Assembly: GCA_944381615.1 (NCBI GenBank)
Contig: CALWLT010000008.1
Coordinates: forward strand, 143,351-207,350
Reading direction: 5' to 3'
DNA length: 64,000 bases
From: an uncultured Lachnospiraceae bacterium
GTDB taxonomy: Bacteria > Bacillota > Clostridia > Lachnospirales > Lachnospiraceae
The translations under genes were made by a program, and so were the position numbers. Of the stretch, positions 44,347 to 53,538 are shown piece after piece (within the stretch, counting starts at the first letter, position 1; every line of letters begins with the position of its first letter). The notes below the pieces were generated by a model, which saw nothing but the letters and a program-made list of their open reading frames with translations, made no database searches and was not told the origin of the DNA.

Positions 44347-44512
44347 AAGTAGGATTGTATCATGAAAATGGCAGTTCTCTGCGGCCGGCGGGATAGAAGG
44401 CGGCCCGGCGGGGAACAGATAAAAAGAAGAAAGACCGGCGGCAAAAAGCGGGCCGGGGAAGAAGACGAATCCGGAAAACGGTTTATTTTCAGTATTTTCA
44501 GGAGTGTAAAGC

Positions 44513-47101
44513 ATGAAGCTGGTAGAGAAAATCTTTGGTACGCACAGTGAGCGTGAGTTGAAGCTGATTTATCCCATTGTGGACCGAATCATCGCCATGC
44601 GCCCTCAGATGATGGAGCTGACGGACGAGGAGCTGCGGGATAATACGAGAAAGTTTAAGGAGCGCCTGGAGAAGGGGGAGACGCTGGACGATATCCTCCC
44701 GGAGGCGTTTGCCACGGTGCGTGAGGCCGCGCGGCGGGTTCTCAACATGGAGCATTATCCGGTTCAGCTGATCGGCGGAATCGTGCTGCATCAGGGCCGT
44801 ATCGCGGAGATGAAGACCGGCGAGGGCAAGACGCTGGTGTCGACGGCTCCGGCCTATCTGAACGCGCTGGCCGGCAAGGGTGTTTTTATCGTTACGGTCA
44901 ATGATTACCTGGCTAAGCGAGACGCGGAGTGGATGGGAGAGGTGCACCGCTTCCTCGGACTGACGGTGGGCGTGGTGCTGAACTCGATGAATTCCGACGA
45001 GCGGCGGGCGGCGTACAACTGCGATATCACGTATGTGACCAACAATGAGCTCGGCTTCGATTATCTGCGCGACAACATGGCGATCTATAAGGAACAGATG
45101 GTGCTGCGCAATCTGGACTACGCGATCATCGACGAGGTGGACTCGGTGCTGATCGACGAGGCGAGAACGCCGCTGATCATTTCCGGACAGAGCGGCAAAT
45201 CCACGAAGCTCTACGAGGTGTGCGATATCCTGGCCCGCCAGCTGGTGCGCGGCGAGGAGTCGGCGGAATTTTCCAAGATGGCCGCCATCATGGGCGAGGA
45301 GATCGAGGAGAGCGGAGACTTCGTTGTCAATGAGAAGGATAAGGTTGTCAACCTGACGGCGGACGGCGTCAAGAAGGTCGAGGAATTTTTCCACATCGAC
45401 AACCTGGCGGATCCCCAGAACCTGGAGATCCAGCACAATATCATCCTGGCGCTGCGCGCCAATTACCTGATGTTCCGCGACAAGGACTATGTGGTCAAGG
45501 ACGACGAGGTCCTGATTGTCGATGAATTTACGGGGCGCATCATGCCGGGACGGCGTTATTCGGACGGCCTTCATCAGGCGATCGAGGCCAAGGAGCACGT
45601 GAACGTGCGCCGCGAGAGCCGCACGCTGGCGACGATTACCTTCCAGAACTTCTTTAATAAATTTAATAAGAAGGCGGGCATGACGGGTACGGCCCAGACG
45701 GAGGAGAAGGAATTCCGCAATATTTATCAGATGGACGTCATCGTGATCCCGACCAACAAGCCGGTCATCCGAATCGATTACAACGACGCCGTCTACAAGA
45801 CGAAGAAGGAGAAGTTCCGCGCGGTCGTGGATTCGGTCGTGGAAGCGCACGAGAAAGGGCAGCCGGTCCTGGTGGGCACGATTACCATCGAGACGTCGGA
45901 GCTTTTAAGCAAGATGCTGACGCGGCGCGGCGTGCCGCACAAGGTGTTAAACGCCAAGTTCCACGAGCTGGAGGCGGAGATCGTGGCGGACGCCGGAATT
46001 CACGGGGCCGTGACGATCGCGACTAACATGGCCGGCCGCGGTACGGATATCAAGCTGGACGAGAAGGCGAGGGAGCTGGGCGGCCTGAAGATCATCGGTA
46101 CGGAGCGGCATGAGTCGCGGCGCATCGACAATCAGCTGCGCGGCCGTTCCGGCCGTCAGGGCGATCCCGGCGAATCGCGCTTTTACATTTCTCTGGAGGA
46201 CGATCTGATGCGCCTCTTCGGCTCGGAGAAGCTGATGAGCATGTTTAATGCGCTGGGCGTGCCGGAGAATGAACAGATTGAGCACAAGATGCTTTCCAGC
46301 GCCATCGAGAAGGCGCAGATGAAGATCGAGAACAACAACTACGGCATCCGTGAGAACCTGCTCAAGTATGACGAGGTCATGAACGAGCAGCGCGAGACGA
46401 TCTACGCGGAGCGCCGGCGCGTGCTGGACGGCGAGAATATGCGCGGCGTGATTATGAAGATGATCATGGACATCGTGGAGAACGCGGTGGATATGTCGAT
46501 TTCCGACGAGCAGAGCCCGGAGGAATGGGATCTGGCCGAGCTCAATTCGCTGCTTCTGCCGATCGTTCCGCTGGAGCCGATCCGGCTGGGCGAAGATCAG
46601 CAGCAGATGAAGAAGAACGAGTTAAAGCACATGCTCAAGGAGCAGGCCACCAGGCTTTACGAGGCCAAGGAGGCGGAGTTCCCGTCGGCGGAGCAGATCC
46701 GGGAGATCGAGCGCGTGATTCTTCTGAAGGTCATCGACGCCAAGTGGATGGCGCACATCGACGATATGGATCAGCTGCGCGAGGGCATCGGCCTGCAGGC
46801 CTACGGCCAGCGCGATCCGCTGGTGGAATACAAGATGAGCGGCTATGAGATGTTCGAGAGCATGACGGCCGCGATCCGCGAGGATACGGTCCGCATCCTG
46901 TTCCACATCCGCGTGGAGCAGAAGGTCGAGCGCGAGCCGGCCGCGAAGGTAACGGGGACCAACCGCGACGATTCGTCCGCCCAGGCGCCGAAACGCCGCG
47001 AGGAGAAGAAGATTTATCCCAACGATCCGTGCCCCTGCGGCTCCGGCAAGAAATACAAGCAGTGCTGCGGCCGGAAGATCCTGGCCAAGAGTCAGGCGTA
47101 A
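44513..47101 (+). CDS. secA: Protein translocase ATPase SecA
   Basis: 862 residues. The ATPase motor that drives preproteins through SecYEG. Walker [10 protein letters not shown] is at 100-108 and Walker B with [14 protein letters not shown] follows; the second motor domain has GTDIKLD and [10 protein letters not shown]. The C-terminus holds the zinc-binding [13 protein letters not shown] used for SecB or lipid contact. The start follows GGAGTGTAAAGC. prfB follows 65 bases downstream on the same strand. Confidence 0.97.
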   Translation: MKLVEKIFGTHSERELKLIYPIVDRIIAMRPQMMELTDEELRDNTRKFKERLEKGETLDDILPEAFATVREAARRVLNMEHYPVQLIGGIVLHQGRIAEMKTGEGKTLVSTAPAYLNALAGKGVFIVTVNDYLAKRDAEWMGEVHRFLGLTVGVVLNSMNSDERRAAYNCDITYVTNNELGFDYLRDNMAIYKEQMVLRNLDYAIIDEVDSVLIDEARTPLIISGQSGKSTKLYEVCDILARQLVRGEESAEFSKMAAIMGEEIEESGDFVVNEKDKVVNLTADGVKKVEEFFHIDNLADPQNLEIQHNIILALRANYLMFRDKDYVVKDDEVLIVDEFTGRIMPGRRYSDGLHQAIEAKEHVNVRRESRTLATITFQNFFNKFNKKAGMTGTAQTEEKEFRNIYQMDVIVIPTNKPVIRIDYNDAVYKTKKEKFRAVVDSVVEAHEKGQPVLVGTITIETSELLSKMLTRRGVPHKVLNAKFHELEAEIVADAGIHGAVTIATNMAGRGTDIKLDEKARELGGLKIIGTERHESRRIDNQLRGRSGRQGDPGESRFYISLEDDLMRLFGSEKLMSMFNALGVPENEQIEHKMLSSAIEKAQMKIENNNYGIRENLLKYDEVMNEQRETIYAERRRVLDGENMRGVIMKMIMDIVENAVDMSISDEQSPEEWDLAELNSLLLPIVPLEPIRLGEDQQQMKKNELKHMLKEQATRLYEAKEAEFPSAEQIREIERVILLKVIDAKWMAHIDDMDQLREGIGLQAYGQRDPLVEYKMSGYEMFESMTAAIREDTVRILFHIRVEQKVEREPAAKVTGTNRDDSSAQAPKRREEKKIYPNDPCPCGSGKKYKQCCGRKILAKSQA

Positions 47102-47166
47102 AAAAGAGCCGGCAATCCAAAGAAGCTATATTATAAAAAATTATAAAAAAGAAAGCGGGTGAAGCT

Positions 47167-48295
47167 ATGGTTGAACTGGATCAGTTCCGATATACGTTAT
47201 CGACGTATGATACAACTTTAGTGGAAGTGAGGGATTCACTTTGACCTGGACAGTAAGGTAAAGCGAATCGCAGAGCTGGACAAATCGATGGAGGAGCCGG
47301 GATTCTGGGACGATCCGGAGAGGTCCACAAAAATTGTAAGAGAAGCCAAAAACCTGAAGGATACGGTGGATACCTACCGTCATCTGGAGCAGCAGCACGA
47401 GGATATCCAGGTCATGATTGAGATGGGGTACGAGGAAAACGACCCCTCCGTGATCCCGGAGATCCAGGAGATGCTGGACGAATTTGTAAAAAGCCTGGAG
47501 GACATCCGCACGCGGACGCTGCTCTCCGGCGAGTACGACGGCTGCAACGCGATCCTCAAGCTGAACGCGGGGGCCGGCGGCACGGAGGCCATGGACTGGT
47601 GCGGGATGCTGTACCGGATGTATCAGCGCTGGGCCGATAAGAAAGGGTATACGACGGAGGTGCTGGATTTTCTGGACGGCGACGAGGCGGGCATCAAATC
47701 GATTACCGTGCAGATCAACGGCGACAACGCCTACGGGTATCTGAAGTCGGAGAAAGGCGTGCACCGGCTGGTGCGGATTTCGCCTTTCAACGCGGCGGGC
47801 AAGCGCCAGACCTCGTTCGTGTCCTGCGATGTGATGCCGGACATCGAGGAAGATCTGGATGTGGAGATCAATCCGGACGATCTGCGGATTGATACCTACC
47901 GCTCCAGCGGCGCCGGCGGACAGCATATCAACAAGACCTCTTCGGCCATCCGGATTACCCATATTCCGACGGGGATTGTGGTACAGTGCCAGAACGAGCG
48001 CTCGCAGTTCCAGAACAAGGACAAGGCGATGCAGATGCTGAAGGCAAAGCTCTATATGCTCAAGCAGCAGGAGAATGCCGAGAAGCTTTCCGACATCCGC
48101 GGCGACGTGAAGGATATCAATTTCGGAAACCAGATCCGCTCCTATGTCCTGCAGCCGTACACGCTGGTCAAGGATCACCGGACGGGCGCGGAGAACGGAA
48201 ACGTAAACGCGGTGCTGGACGGCGATCTCGATCTGTTTATCAGCGCGTACTTAAAGTGGAGCAGTTTAAAGGAGCAGGCGCCGCAGGAGGCGTAA
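47167..48295 (+). CDS. prfB: Peptide chain release factor 2, with programmed +1 frameshift
   Basis: The product is made by joining 47167-47241 to 47243-48295, about 375 residues. The zero frame reads CTT TGA C at 47239-47245; slipping one base lets the ribosome read GAC and go on. AGGG at 47230-47233 acts as the internal Shine-Dalgarno-like stimulator. RF2 thus limits its own synthesis, since it is the factor that reads UGA. The GGQ motif (GAGGQHINKT) and the SPF anticodon-like motif (RISPFN) confirm RF2. The first ATG has GGGTGA five bases upstream. Confidence 0.96.
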
Positions 48296-48341
48296 ACCGA
48301 AGCGTCCATGACAAAGAGATGACAGCCAGGGAGTAAAGAAT

Positions 48342-49553
48342 ATGATGCAGATAGCAGTGATGGGCTACGGGACGATCGGTTCCGGAGTCGTGGAGGTACT
48401 GGAGATTAACCGGGAGCGGATCGCGAAGAAGACGGGGCAGGAGATCGGGGTAAAATACATCCTCGACCTGCGGGAGTTCCCCGGCGATCCGTACGAGGAA
48501 CAGATTGTACATGATTTTTCCGTGATCGAGAAGGATGAGGACGTCTGCCTGGTGGTGGAAGCCATGGGCGGGGTAAATCCGGCGTATGCGTTTGTAAAGG
48601 CCTGCCTGGAGTCGGGCAAGCATGTCGTAACGTCCAATAAGGCGCTGGTGGCGGCGCACGGGACGGAGCTTCTGCAGATTGCCAGAGACCGGAACCTGAA
48701 TTTCCTGTTCGAGGCCAGCGTGGGAGGCGGCATCCCGCTGATCCGCCCGCTGACGCAGTCTCTGGCGGGCGAGGAGATCCTGGAGATCTGCGGAATCCTG
48801 AACGGGACGACCAACTATATCCTGACGAAGATGGACCAGGAGGGACAGGATTTTGAGACGGCCTTAAAGAAGGCGCAGGAGCTCGGGTACGCCGAGCGCA
48901 ACCCGGAGGCGGACGTCGAGGGGTATGATACCTGCCGCAAGATCGCGATCCTGACGGCGCTGGCCACGGAGCGGGAAGTGAATTTCGAGGAGGTCTATAC
49001 CGAGGGCATTACCCGGATCACGGATACGGATTTCCAGTATGCGGCCCGGCTTAAGACCTCGATCCGCCTCCTGGGCGTCAGCCGGATGGACGGGGAACGG
49101 GTGTCGGTGTTCGTCTGCCCGGTTATGGTCCAGGCGGATCATCCGCTTTACGCGGTAAGCGACGTCTACAACGGCGTTGTCGTCCGGGGCAGAACGGTGG
49201 GGACGATCATGTTTTACGGCAGCGGGGCGGGAAAGCTCCCGACGGCCAACGCCGTAGTCAGCGATATCGTGGAGATCGCCGGGCATCTGAGCGATCATAT
49301 CCCGTTTGGCTGGTCGGCCAAAAAGCAGGCGCTGACGCCGGTGGAGGAACAGAATTTCTCGTATTTTATCCGTTTCGCCGGGCAGGCGGCGGAGAAATTT
49401 GCGGACGTGGAGGCGGTCTTTGCCGGCGCGCGTCTGATTGAGCTGGAAGGAAAGGATGAATTCGCCGTGATCACGGGGCGGATGAGCGAAGCGCGCTGCC
49501 GGAAGCTGGCGGCGGCGTTTCCGGACATCCTGCAGACCATCCGCTGTTTCTGA
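48342..49553 (+). CDS. hom: Homoserine dehydrogenase
   Basis: 403 residues. It reduces aspartate semialdehyde to homoserine for threonine and methionine synthesis. The cofactor motif GYGTIGSGVVE is at about 8-18, SNKALVAAHG and the GILNGTTNYILTKM signature lie in the catalytic domain, and Glu/Asp/Lys residues of the active site fall in NPEADVEGYDTCRKI. The C-terminal part after residue 340 resembles a shortened ACT domain, slightly shorter than in most Hom proteins. Two ATG codons are adjacent at 48342 and 48345. Confidence 0.93.
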   Translation: MMQIAVMGYGTIGSGVVEVLEINRERIAKKTGQEIGVKYILDLREFPGDPYEEQIVHDFSVIEKDEDVCLVVEAMGGVNPAYAFVKACLESGKHVVTSNKALVAAHGTELLQIARDRNLNFLFEASVGGGIPLIRPLTQSLAGEEILEICGILNGTTNYILTKMDQEGQDFETALKKAQELGYAERNPEADVEGYDTCRKIAILTALATEREVNFEEVYTEGITRITDTDFQYAARLKTSIRLLGVSRMDGERVSVFVCPVMVQADHPLYAVSDVYNGVVVRGRTVGTIMFYGSGAGKLPTANAVVSDIVEIAGHLSDHIPFGWSAKKQALTPVEEQNFSYFIRFAGQAAEKFADVEAVFAGARLIELEGKDEFAVITGRMSEARCRKLAAAFPDILQTIRCF

Positions 49554-49570
49554 GAAGAGCGGAGGAGAGA

Positions 49571-49966
49571 ATGAAAGAAAAACTGCTGGAATGGTTCGCC
49601 GCCGGCCTTGCGCGGACGGCGGCCGCAATCGGACAGGCAGACGGGCAGGGAGCGATTCCCTGCCTTTTTCACACGATGACCGGGATCTACTGCCCCGGCT
49701 GCGGGGGGACGCGGGCGGTGTGCGCCCTGCTTGCGGGGCGCATCGGGGAGAGCTTTCTGCTCCATCCCCTGGTGCCCTATGCGGCCGTCTCGGCGGCGGC
49801 GCTTTTGGTCTGGTATCTGTACTGCCGGAAAAAGAAAAAAACGTTTTCACAGAAACTCTGGAAAAACGTTCTTTTGGTAGGAATTGTGCTTCTGTGCGCC
49901 AATTTTCTGATTAAAAACGGGGCGCTTCTTTTCGCTCACACGGATCTGCTTCGCCGGTGGTCTTAA
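49571..49966 (+). CDS. DUF2752 family small membrane protein
   Basis: 131 residues. The segment FHTMTGIYCPGCGGTRAVCALLAGR is the hallmark of DUF2752, in which the CPGCGGTR motif lies between membrane segments. Two hydrophobic helices follow (about 68-88 and 96-115). The function of the family is unknown. GGAGGAGAG precedes the ATG, 17 bases after hom, so it may be co-transcribed with hom. Confidence 0.8.
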   Translation: MKEKLLEWFAAGLARTAAAIGQADGQGAIPCLFHTMTGIYCPGCGGTRAVCALLAGRIGESFLLHPLVPYAAVSAAALLVWYLYCRKKKKTFSQKLWKNVLLVGIVLLCANFLIKNGALLFAHTDLLRRWS

Positions 49967-49989
49967 AACGGGCGTCCCGTCAGACGTCT

Positions 49990-50385
49990 CTATTCGACGG
50001 GAAAGGAACCGCTGTTGCTGTATTCTTCCATGATCTCGTCAAAGACGGCGGCCCACGAGGGATCCCGCACCAGCATGTTGACGGCCATCAGGTAGAGAAA
50101 TTCCGCGACGCCGAGCAGCAGCGCGAAGATGCCCAGAATCAGGCCCGCGATGGCATAGCCGCAGAAGGGGCTGTCCTTTTTAGAGAGGATGGCCAGGACA
50201 ATCGCCGCCACGCCCAGGATGATGGAGAGCGGAAACGCGATGCAGCAGCAGAGAAGCAGAAGGCCGAGGATGCCGCAGACCATCGAGGCGATAGCCGTTC
50301 CGTTGGGCTGGTTGACATCGGGCCGTTTCTCGGGAGCGGCAGCTGTCTCTTCGCCCGGGCGATCCCCGTTATCGTAATATTCCAT
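49990..50385 (-). CDS. DUF4190-like small membrane protein
   Basis: 131 residues with a hydrophilic N-terminus (about 1-28), then two or three hydrophobic helices (about 30-65 and 73-103) with the pattern NGTAIASMVCGILGLLL...ILGVAAIVLAIL seen in DUF4190 proteins. Its function is unknown. AAGGAGG precedes the ATG. It is convergent with the DUF2752 gene and has its own promoter. Confidence 0.75.
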   Translation of the reverse strand: MEYYDNGDRPGEETAAAPEKRPDVNQPNGTAIASMVCGILGLLLLCCCIAFPLSIILGVAAIVLAILSKKDSPFCGYAIAGLILGIFALLLGVAEFLYLMAVNMLVRDPSWAAVFDEIMEEYSNSGSFPVE

Positions 50386-50413
50386 GGGGTAAAACCTCCT
50401 TCCTGTTGGTCTG

Positions 50414-50442
50414 ATTGTAGCACGGATTTCGGGACTTGTCCA
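50414..50442 (-). promoter_or_regulatory. Promoter of the DUF4190-like gene
   Basis: On the minus strand TGGACA (50437-50442), 17-base spacer, TACAAT (50414-50419). Confidence 0.75.
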
Positions 50443-50498
50443 GACGGCAGCGCGGGAGCGGCCTGTTTTGCCGCGTCCGCCGCCGGCGTTCCGCTGTC

Positions 50499-50528
50499 TT
50501 GACTTTCAAAGCGGGGGAATGGTATGAT
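50499..50528 (+). promoter_or_regulatory. Promoter of the third MBOAT gene
   Basis: TTGACT (50499-50504), 18-base spacer, TATGAT (50523-50528), 47 bases before the start codon. Confidence 0.72.
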
Positions 50529-50575
50529 GGAGAAGCGCCGCCGGGGGCGGCGACACGGGACGGGGGAGTCTGCCC

Positions 50576-52060
50576 ATGCTGTTTAATTCGCTGAGTTTTC
50601 TGATTTTTTTCCCGGTTGTAACGGTTCTTTATTACGTGATTCCGGGACGGTACCGCTATCTGTGGCTGCTGGCGGCCAGCTATTATTTTTATATGTGCTG
50701 GAATCCGCGCTACGCGCTGCTGATGGCATTTTCGACGTCTGCGACCTGGCTGAGCGGCGTGCTTCTCGAGCGGGCGCCGCAGCTGCGGCAGAAAAAGGCG
50801 GTGGTGGCCGTCTGCTTTCTGGTAAACATCGGGATCCTGGCGGGATTTAAGTATTTTGATTTTCTGCTGGAGAATGTGAATACGGTTCTGGCGCTGTTTC
50901 ATCTGCGCCTGATCGAGAAGCCCTTCGACGTGCTTCTGCCGGTCGGCATCTCATTTTATACGTTTCAGGCGCTGAGCTACACGGTAGACGTGTTCCGGGG
51001 CGAAATCCGGGCGGAGAAGAATCCGCTTCGCTACGCGCTGTTCGTCTCCTTTTTTCCGCAGCTGGTGGCGGGGCCGATCGAGCGCTCGGGAAATCTGCTG
51101 CGCCAGATCTGCACGGTACCCCAGACGGTAAAGCCGGATTACCGGGAGATAACCGGCGGCCTGACGCTGATGCTGTGGGGCCTTTTTCTGAAGATGGTCG
51201 TCGCGGATCGCGCGGCGGGCGTGGTGGACGCGGTATTTGCGGAGCATTATCTGTATCAGGCGACGGCGCTCTGGGCGGCGGCCCTTCTGTTTGCCGTGCA
51301 GATCTACTGTGATTTTTCCAGCTATTCGACGATCGCCGTGGGGGCGGCCCGCGTGATGGGTTTTTCCCTGATGGAGAATTTCAATACGCCGTATTTTGCC
51401 GTCAGCATCCGCGATTTCTGGCGGCGCTGGCATATCTCGCTTTCGACCTGGTTTCGGGATTATCTCTATATCCCTCTGGGGGGAAACCGGGCCGGGCGTC
51501 TGCGCTGGTACGGGAATCTGATGGTCACGTTTCTCGTCAGCGGCCTCTGGCACGGGGCCAGCTGGAATTTTGTGGCCTGGGGCGGCATCCACGGCCTGTA
51601 TCAGATTGCGGGGGATCTGCTGGCGCCCTGGAAACGGCGGTTTGAAAAACGCTTCGGCGTCCGGACGCAGTGCGCGAGCTACCGGCTGGGGCAGATCCTG
51701 GTTACGTTTTTTCTGGTGGATCTGGCCTGGGTCTTTTTCCGGGCGGATTCGCTGCCGGCGGCGGCGGATTATCTGCGGCGGATGTTTCTGCGGCCGGATC
51801 CGTGGACGCTGTTTGACGGCTCCTGGTACAGCTGGGGACTGGATATAAAGGAGACGCATGTGCTTCTGTTCGGGCTGCTTCTTCTGTTTCTGGCGGATCT
51901 CGTGCGGCTCCGGCGCGGCCAGCGCTTCGATGTGTTTTTAGAAGGGGAGTGCCTCTGGTTTCGCTGGGCGGTCATCCTGACGCTTCTGTTTTCCACGATC
52001 GTGTTCGGCGTTTACGGGATCGACGTTTCCCAGATCCAGTTTATTTATTTCCAGTTTTAA
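50576..52060 (+). CDS. MBOAT-family membrane O-acyltransferase (third copy)
   Basis: A 494-residue polytopic protein of the same AlgI/PatA-like branch as the one at 19000: GISFYTFQALSYTVDVFRGEIRA, FFPQLVAGPIERS, FWRRWHISLSTWFRDYLYIPLGG and the catalytic His in GLWHGASWNF. It would bring acyl groups, probably acetyl, across the membrane to an outside polymer. It has its own promoter and is followed after 15 bases by an SGNH-like partner gene, the typical two-part O-acetylation arrangement. Confidence 0.9.
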   Translation: MLFNSLSFLIFFPVVTVLYYVIPGRYRYLWLLAASYYFYMCWNPRYALLMAFSTSATWLSGVLLERAPQLRQKKAVVAVCFLVNIGILAGFKYFDFLLENVNTVLALFHLRLIEKPFDVLLPVGISFYTFQALSYTVDVFRGEIRAEKNPLRYALFVSFFPQLVAGPIERSGNLLRQICTVPQTVKPDYREITGGLTLMLWGLFLKMVVADRAAGVVDAVFAEHYLYQATALWAAALLFAVQIYCDFSSYSTIAVGAARVMGFSLMENFNTPYFAVSIRDFWRRWHISLSTWFRDYLYIPLGGNRAGRLRWYGNLMVTFLVSGLWHGASWNFVAWGGIHGLYQIAGDLLAPWKRRFEKRFGVRTQCASYRLGQILVTFFLVDLAWVFFRADSLPAAADYLRRMFLRPDPWTLFDGSWYSWGLDIKETHVLLFGLLLLFLADLVRLRRGQRFDVFLEGECLWFRWAVILTLLFSTIVFGVYGIDVSQIQFIYFQF

Positions 52061-52075
52061 GGAGGAAAAAGACGT

Positions 52076-53503
52076 ATGGGAAGAAAGCTGGTTTGCGCGG
52101 CGAAGATCTTTTTCCTGCTTTTGCTGGCGCTTGCCGCCGGCGTCTGGCTGAACGGGGTTCTCAACACGAATGTCCGCTCGTATCTTACCACCGATACCGG
52201 GGAGAGCGAGGGAAGCCGGATCCTCTTTTTCGGAACCAGCCAGGGGGCCAACGGCATCAACCCGCTTTTTCTGTGGGATGCGGCCGGCATTGAGGCCTAT
52301 AATTTCTGCGCGCCGGGCCAGTACATCGGCACTACCTACTATGTGATGGAGGATGTGCTGAGCCGGCGGCGGCCGCAGGCGGCCGTTCTGGATATCCGCA
52401 GCCTCACGAAGCCGGAGGATTTTCTGACGATCAGCAATAAGCTCTACAGTTTGCCGATGATCGCCGATCCGCTTCGCCGGTTTTCTATGTACCGGGATGT
52501 GATCGCGGAGGAGTGGGCGTATGTGATCCCGCTGTTTCGCTATCATAACCGGTGGAAGGAGATCGGGCGGGCCGATTTCGAGCAGTCGTATACGGTGCTG
52601 GGCTGCGTGGGTGAGCATCACGTACAGACGGAGCAGACCGCGCTGCCGGAGATTGCAGAGCAGGAAGCGCAGCCGATCGGGGAACGGGAGCTTGCGTATC
52701 TGGAGCGCATTGCGGCGCTTGCACAGGAAGCCGGAGTGCCGCTTGTGCTTCTGGACATGCCCTGCTATACGGACGAAGAGACGGAGGCGAAAACCCAGTG
52801 GGTAAGAGAGTGGGCCGCCGGGCGCGGGATCGCGTTCTGCGAGGCGAACCGCCCGCAGGCTTACGGCGGGATGGGGCTGACGCCGGAAGATTTTTACGAC
52901 GGGAACCATCTCAATCTCCGGGGGCAGGAGAAGGTGTCCTCCTGGCTCGGCCTGTGGCTGGCAGAGGAGTTTGATCTGGCGGATGCGCGGGGAACCGAGG
53001 CCGGGGATCGCTGGGAGGAAAAGATACGCCTGGCCAGACAGGTGCAGAACGATCGCGAGCTGGCCATCCGGACGGACGCGGAGGGGATTTTCTCCCTGCT
53101 TTTATCGGGCGATTATACAGTGGCCGTCTCGCTGACCGGTTCCTACCGGGACGGCGGGGAGGCGATCTGCCGGGGCCTTCTCTCATTGGGCATGGAGGAG
53201 GCGGCGTATGAGAAGGGCGGCGCGTTCGTCTGGAAAAGCGGGGAGGGCTGGCTCTTTTCCTCGGATGGGCGGCCGGAATTTCTCTGGACCTGCTCGCCGG
53301 GAAGAGACGAGCTGGCCGTCCGGGGAACCGGCGCTCTGGGGGAGGACGGCCTGTGGCAGACGCAGGCGGAGCTTCTGATGGACCGGCAGAACCGGGAAAA
53401 GACGGAAAATGGAGTCAATCTCCTGATTTACAGCAACAGTCAGGAACGGCTCCTGAAAACGATCGGGTTTGACGCCGCAGACGGATGGCGGCCGCTGTCA
53501 TAG
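52076..53503 (+). CDS. Membrane-anchored SGNH-hydrolase-like protein
   Basis: 475 residues with an N-terminal membrane helix (about 8-28). The outside domain has an SGNH layout with Ser55 in FFGTSQGANGINP as nucleophile and Asp275/His278 in DGNHLNLRG. A further C-terminal domain of about 150 residues (about 320-475) is present. It pairs with the MBOAT gene just upstream and probably completes O-acyl transfer to an envelope polysaccharide. Compared with the protein at 14089, the nucleophile is the normal serine. AAGGAGG precedes the ATG. Confidence 0.8.
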   Translation: MGRKLVCAAKIFFLLLLALAAGVWLNGVLNTNVRSYLTTDTGESEGSRILFFGTSQGANGINPLFLWDAAGIEAYNFCAPGQYIGTTYYVMEDVLSRRRPQAAVLDIRSLTKPEDFLTISNKLYSLPMIADPLRRFSMYRDVIAEEWAYVIPLFRYHNRWKEIGRADFEQSYTVLGCVGEHHVQTEQTALPEIAEQEAQPIGERELAYLERIAALAQEAGVPLVLLDMPCYTDEETEAKTQWVREWAAGRGIAFCEANRPQAYGGMGLTPEDFYDGNHLNLRGQEKVSSWLGLWLAEEFDLADARGTEAGDRWEEKIRLARQVQNDRELAIRTDAEGIFSLLLSGDYTVAVSLTGSYRDGGEAICRGLLSLGMEEAAYEKGGAFVWKSGEGWLFSSDGRPEFLWTCSPGRDELAVRGTGALGEDGLWQTQAELLMDRQNREKTENGVNLLIYSNSQERLLKTIGFDAADGWRPLS

Positions 53504-53538
53504 CGCGGGAAAGAGAAGCCCGCAGGAAAGGACGGAAT

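Noticed and set aside
43734..44512. Chromosomal origin of replication
   Set aside because: DnaA boxes and an AT tract are present, but no dnaA or dnaN is near and gene direction does not switch here. Kept only as a DnaA-box cluster.
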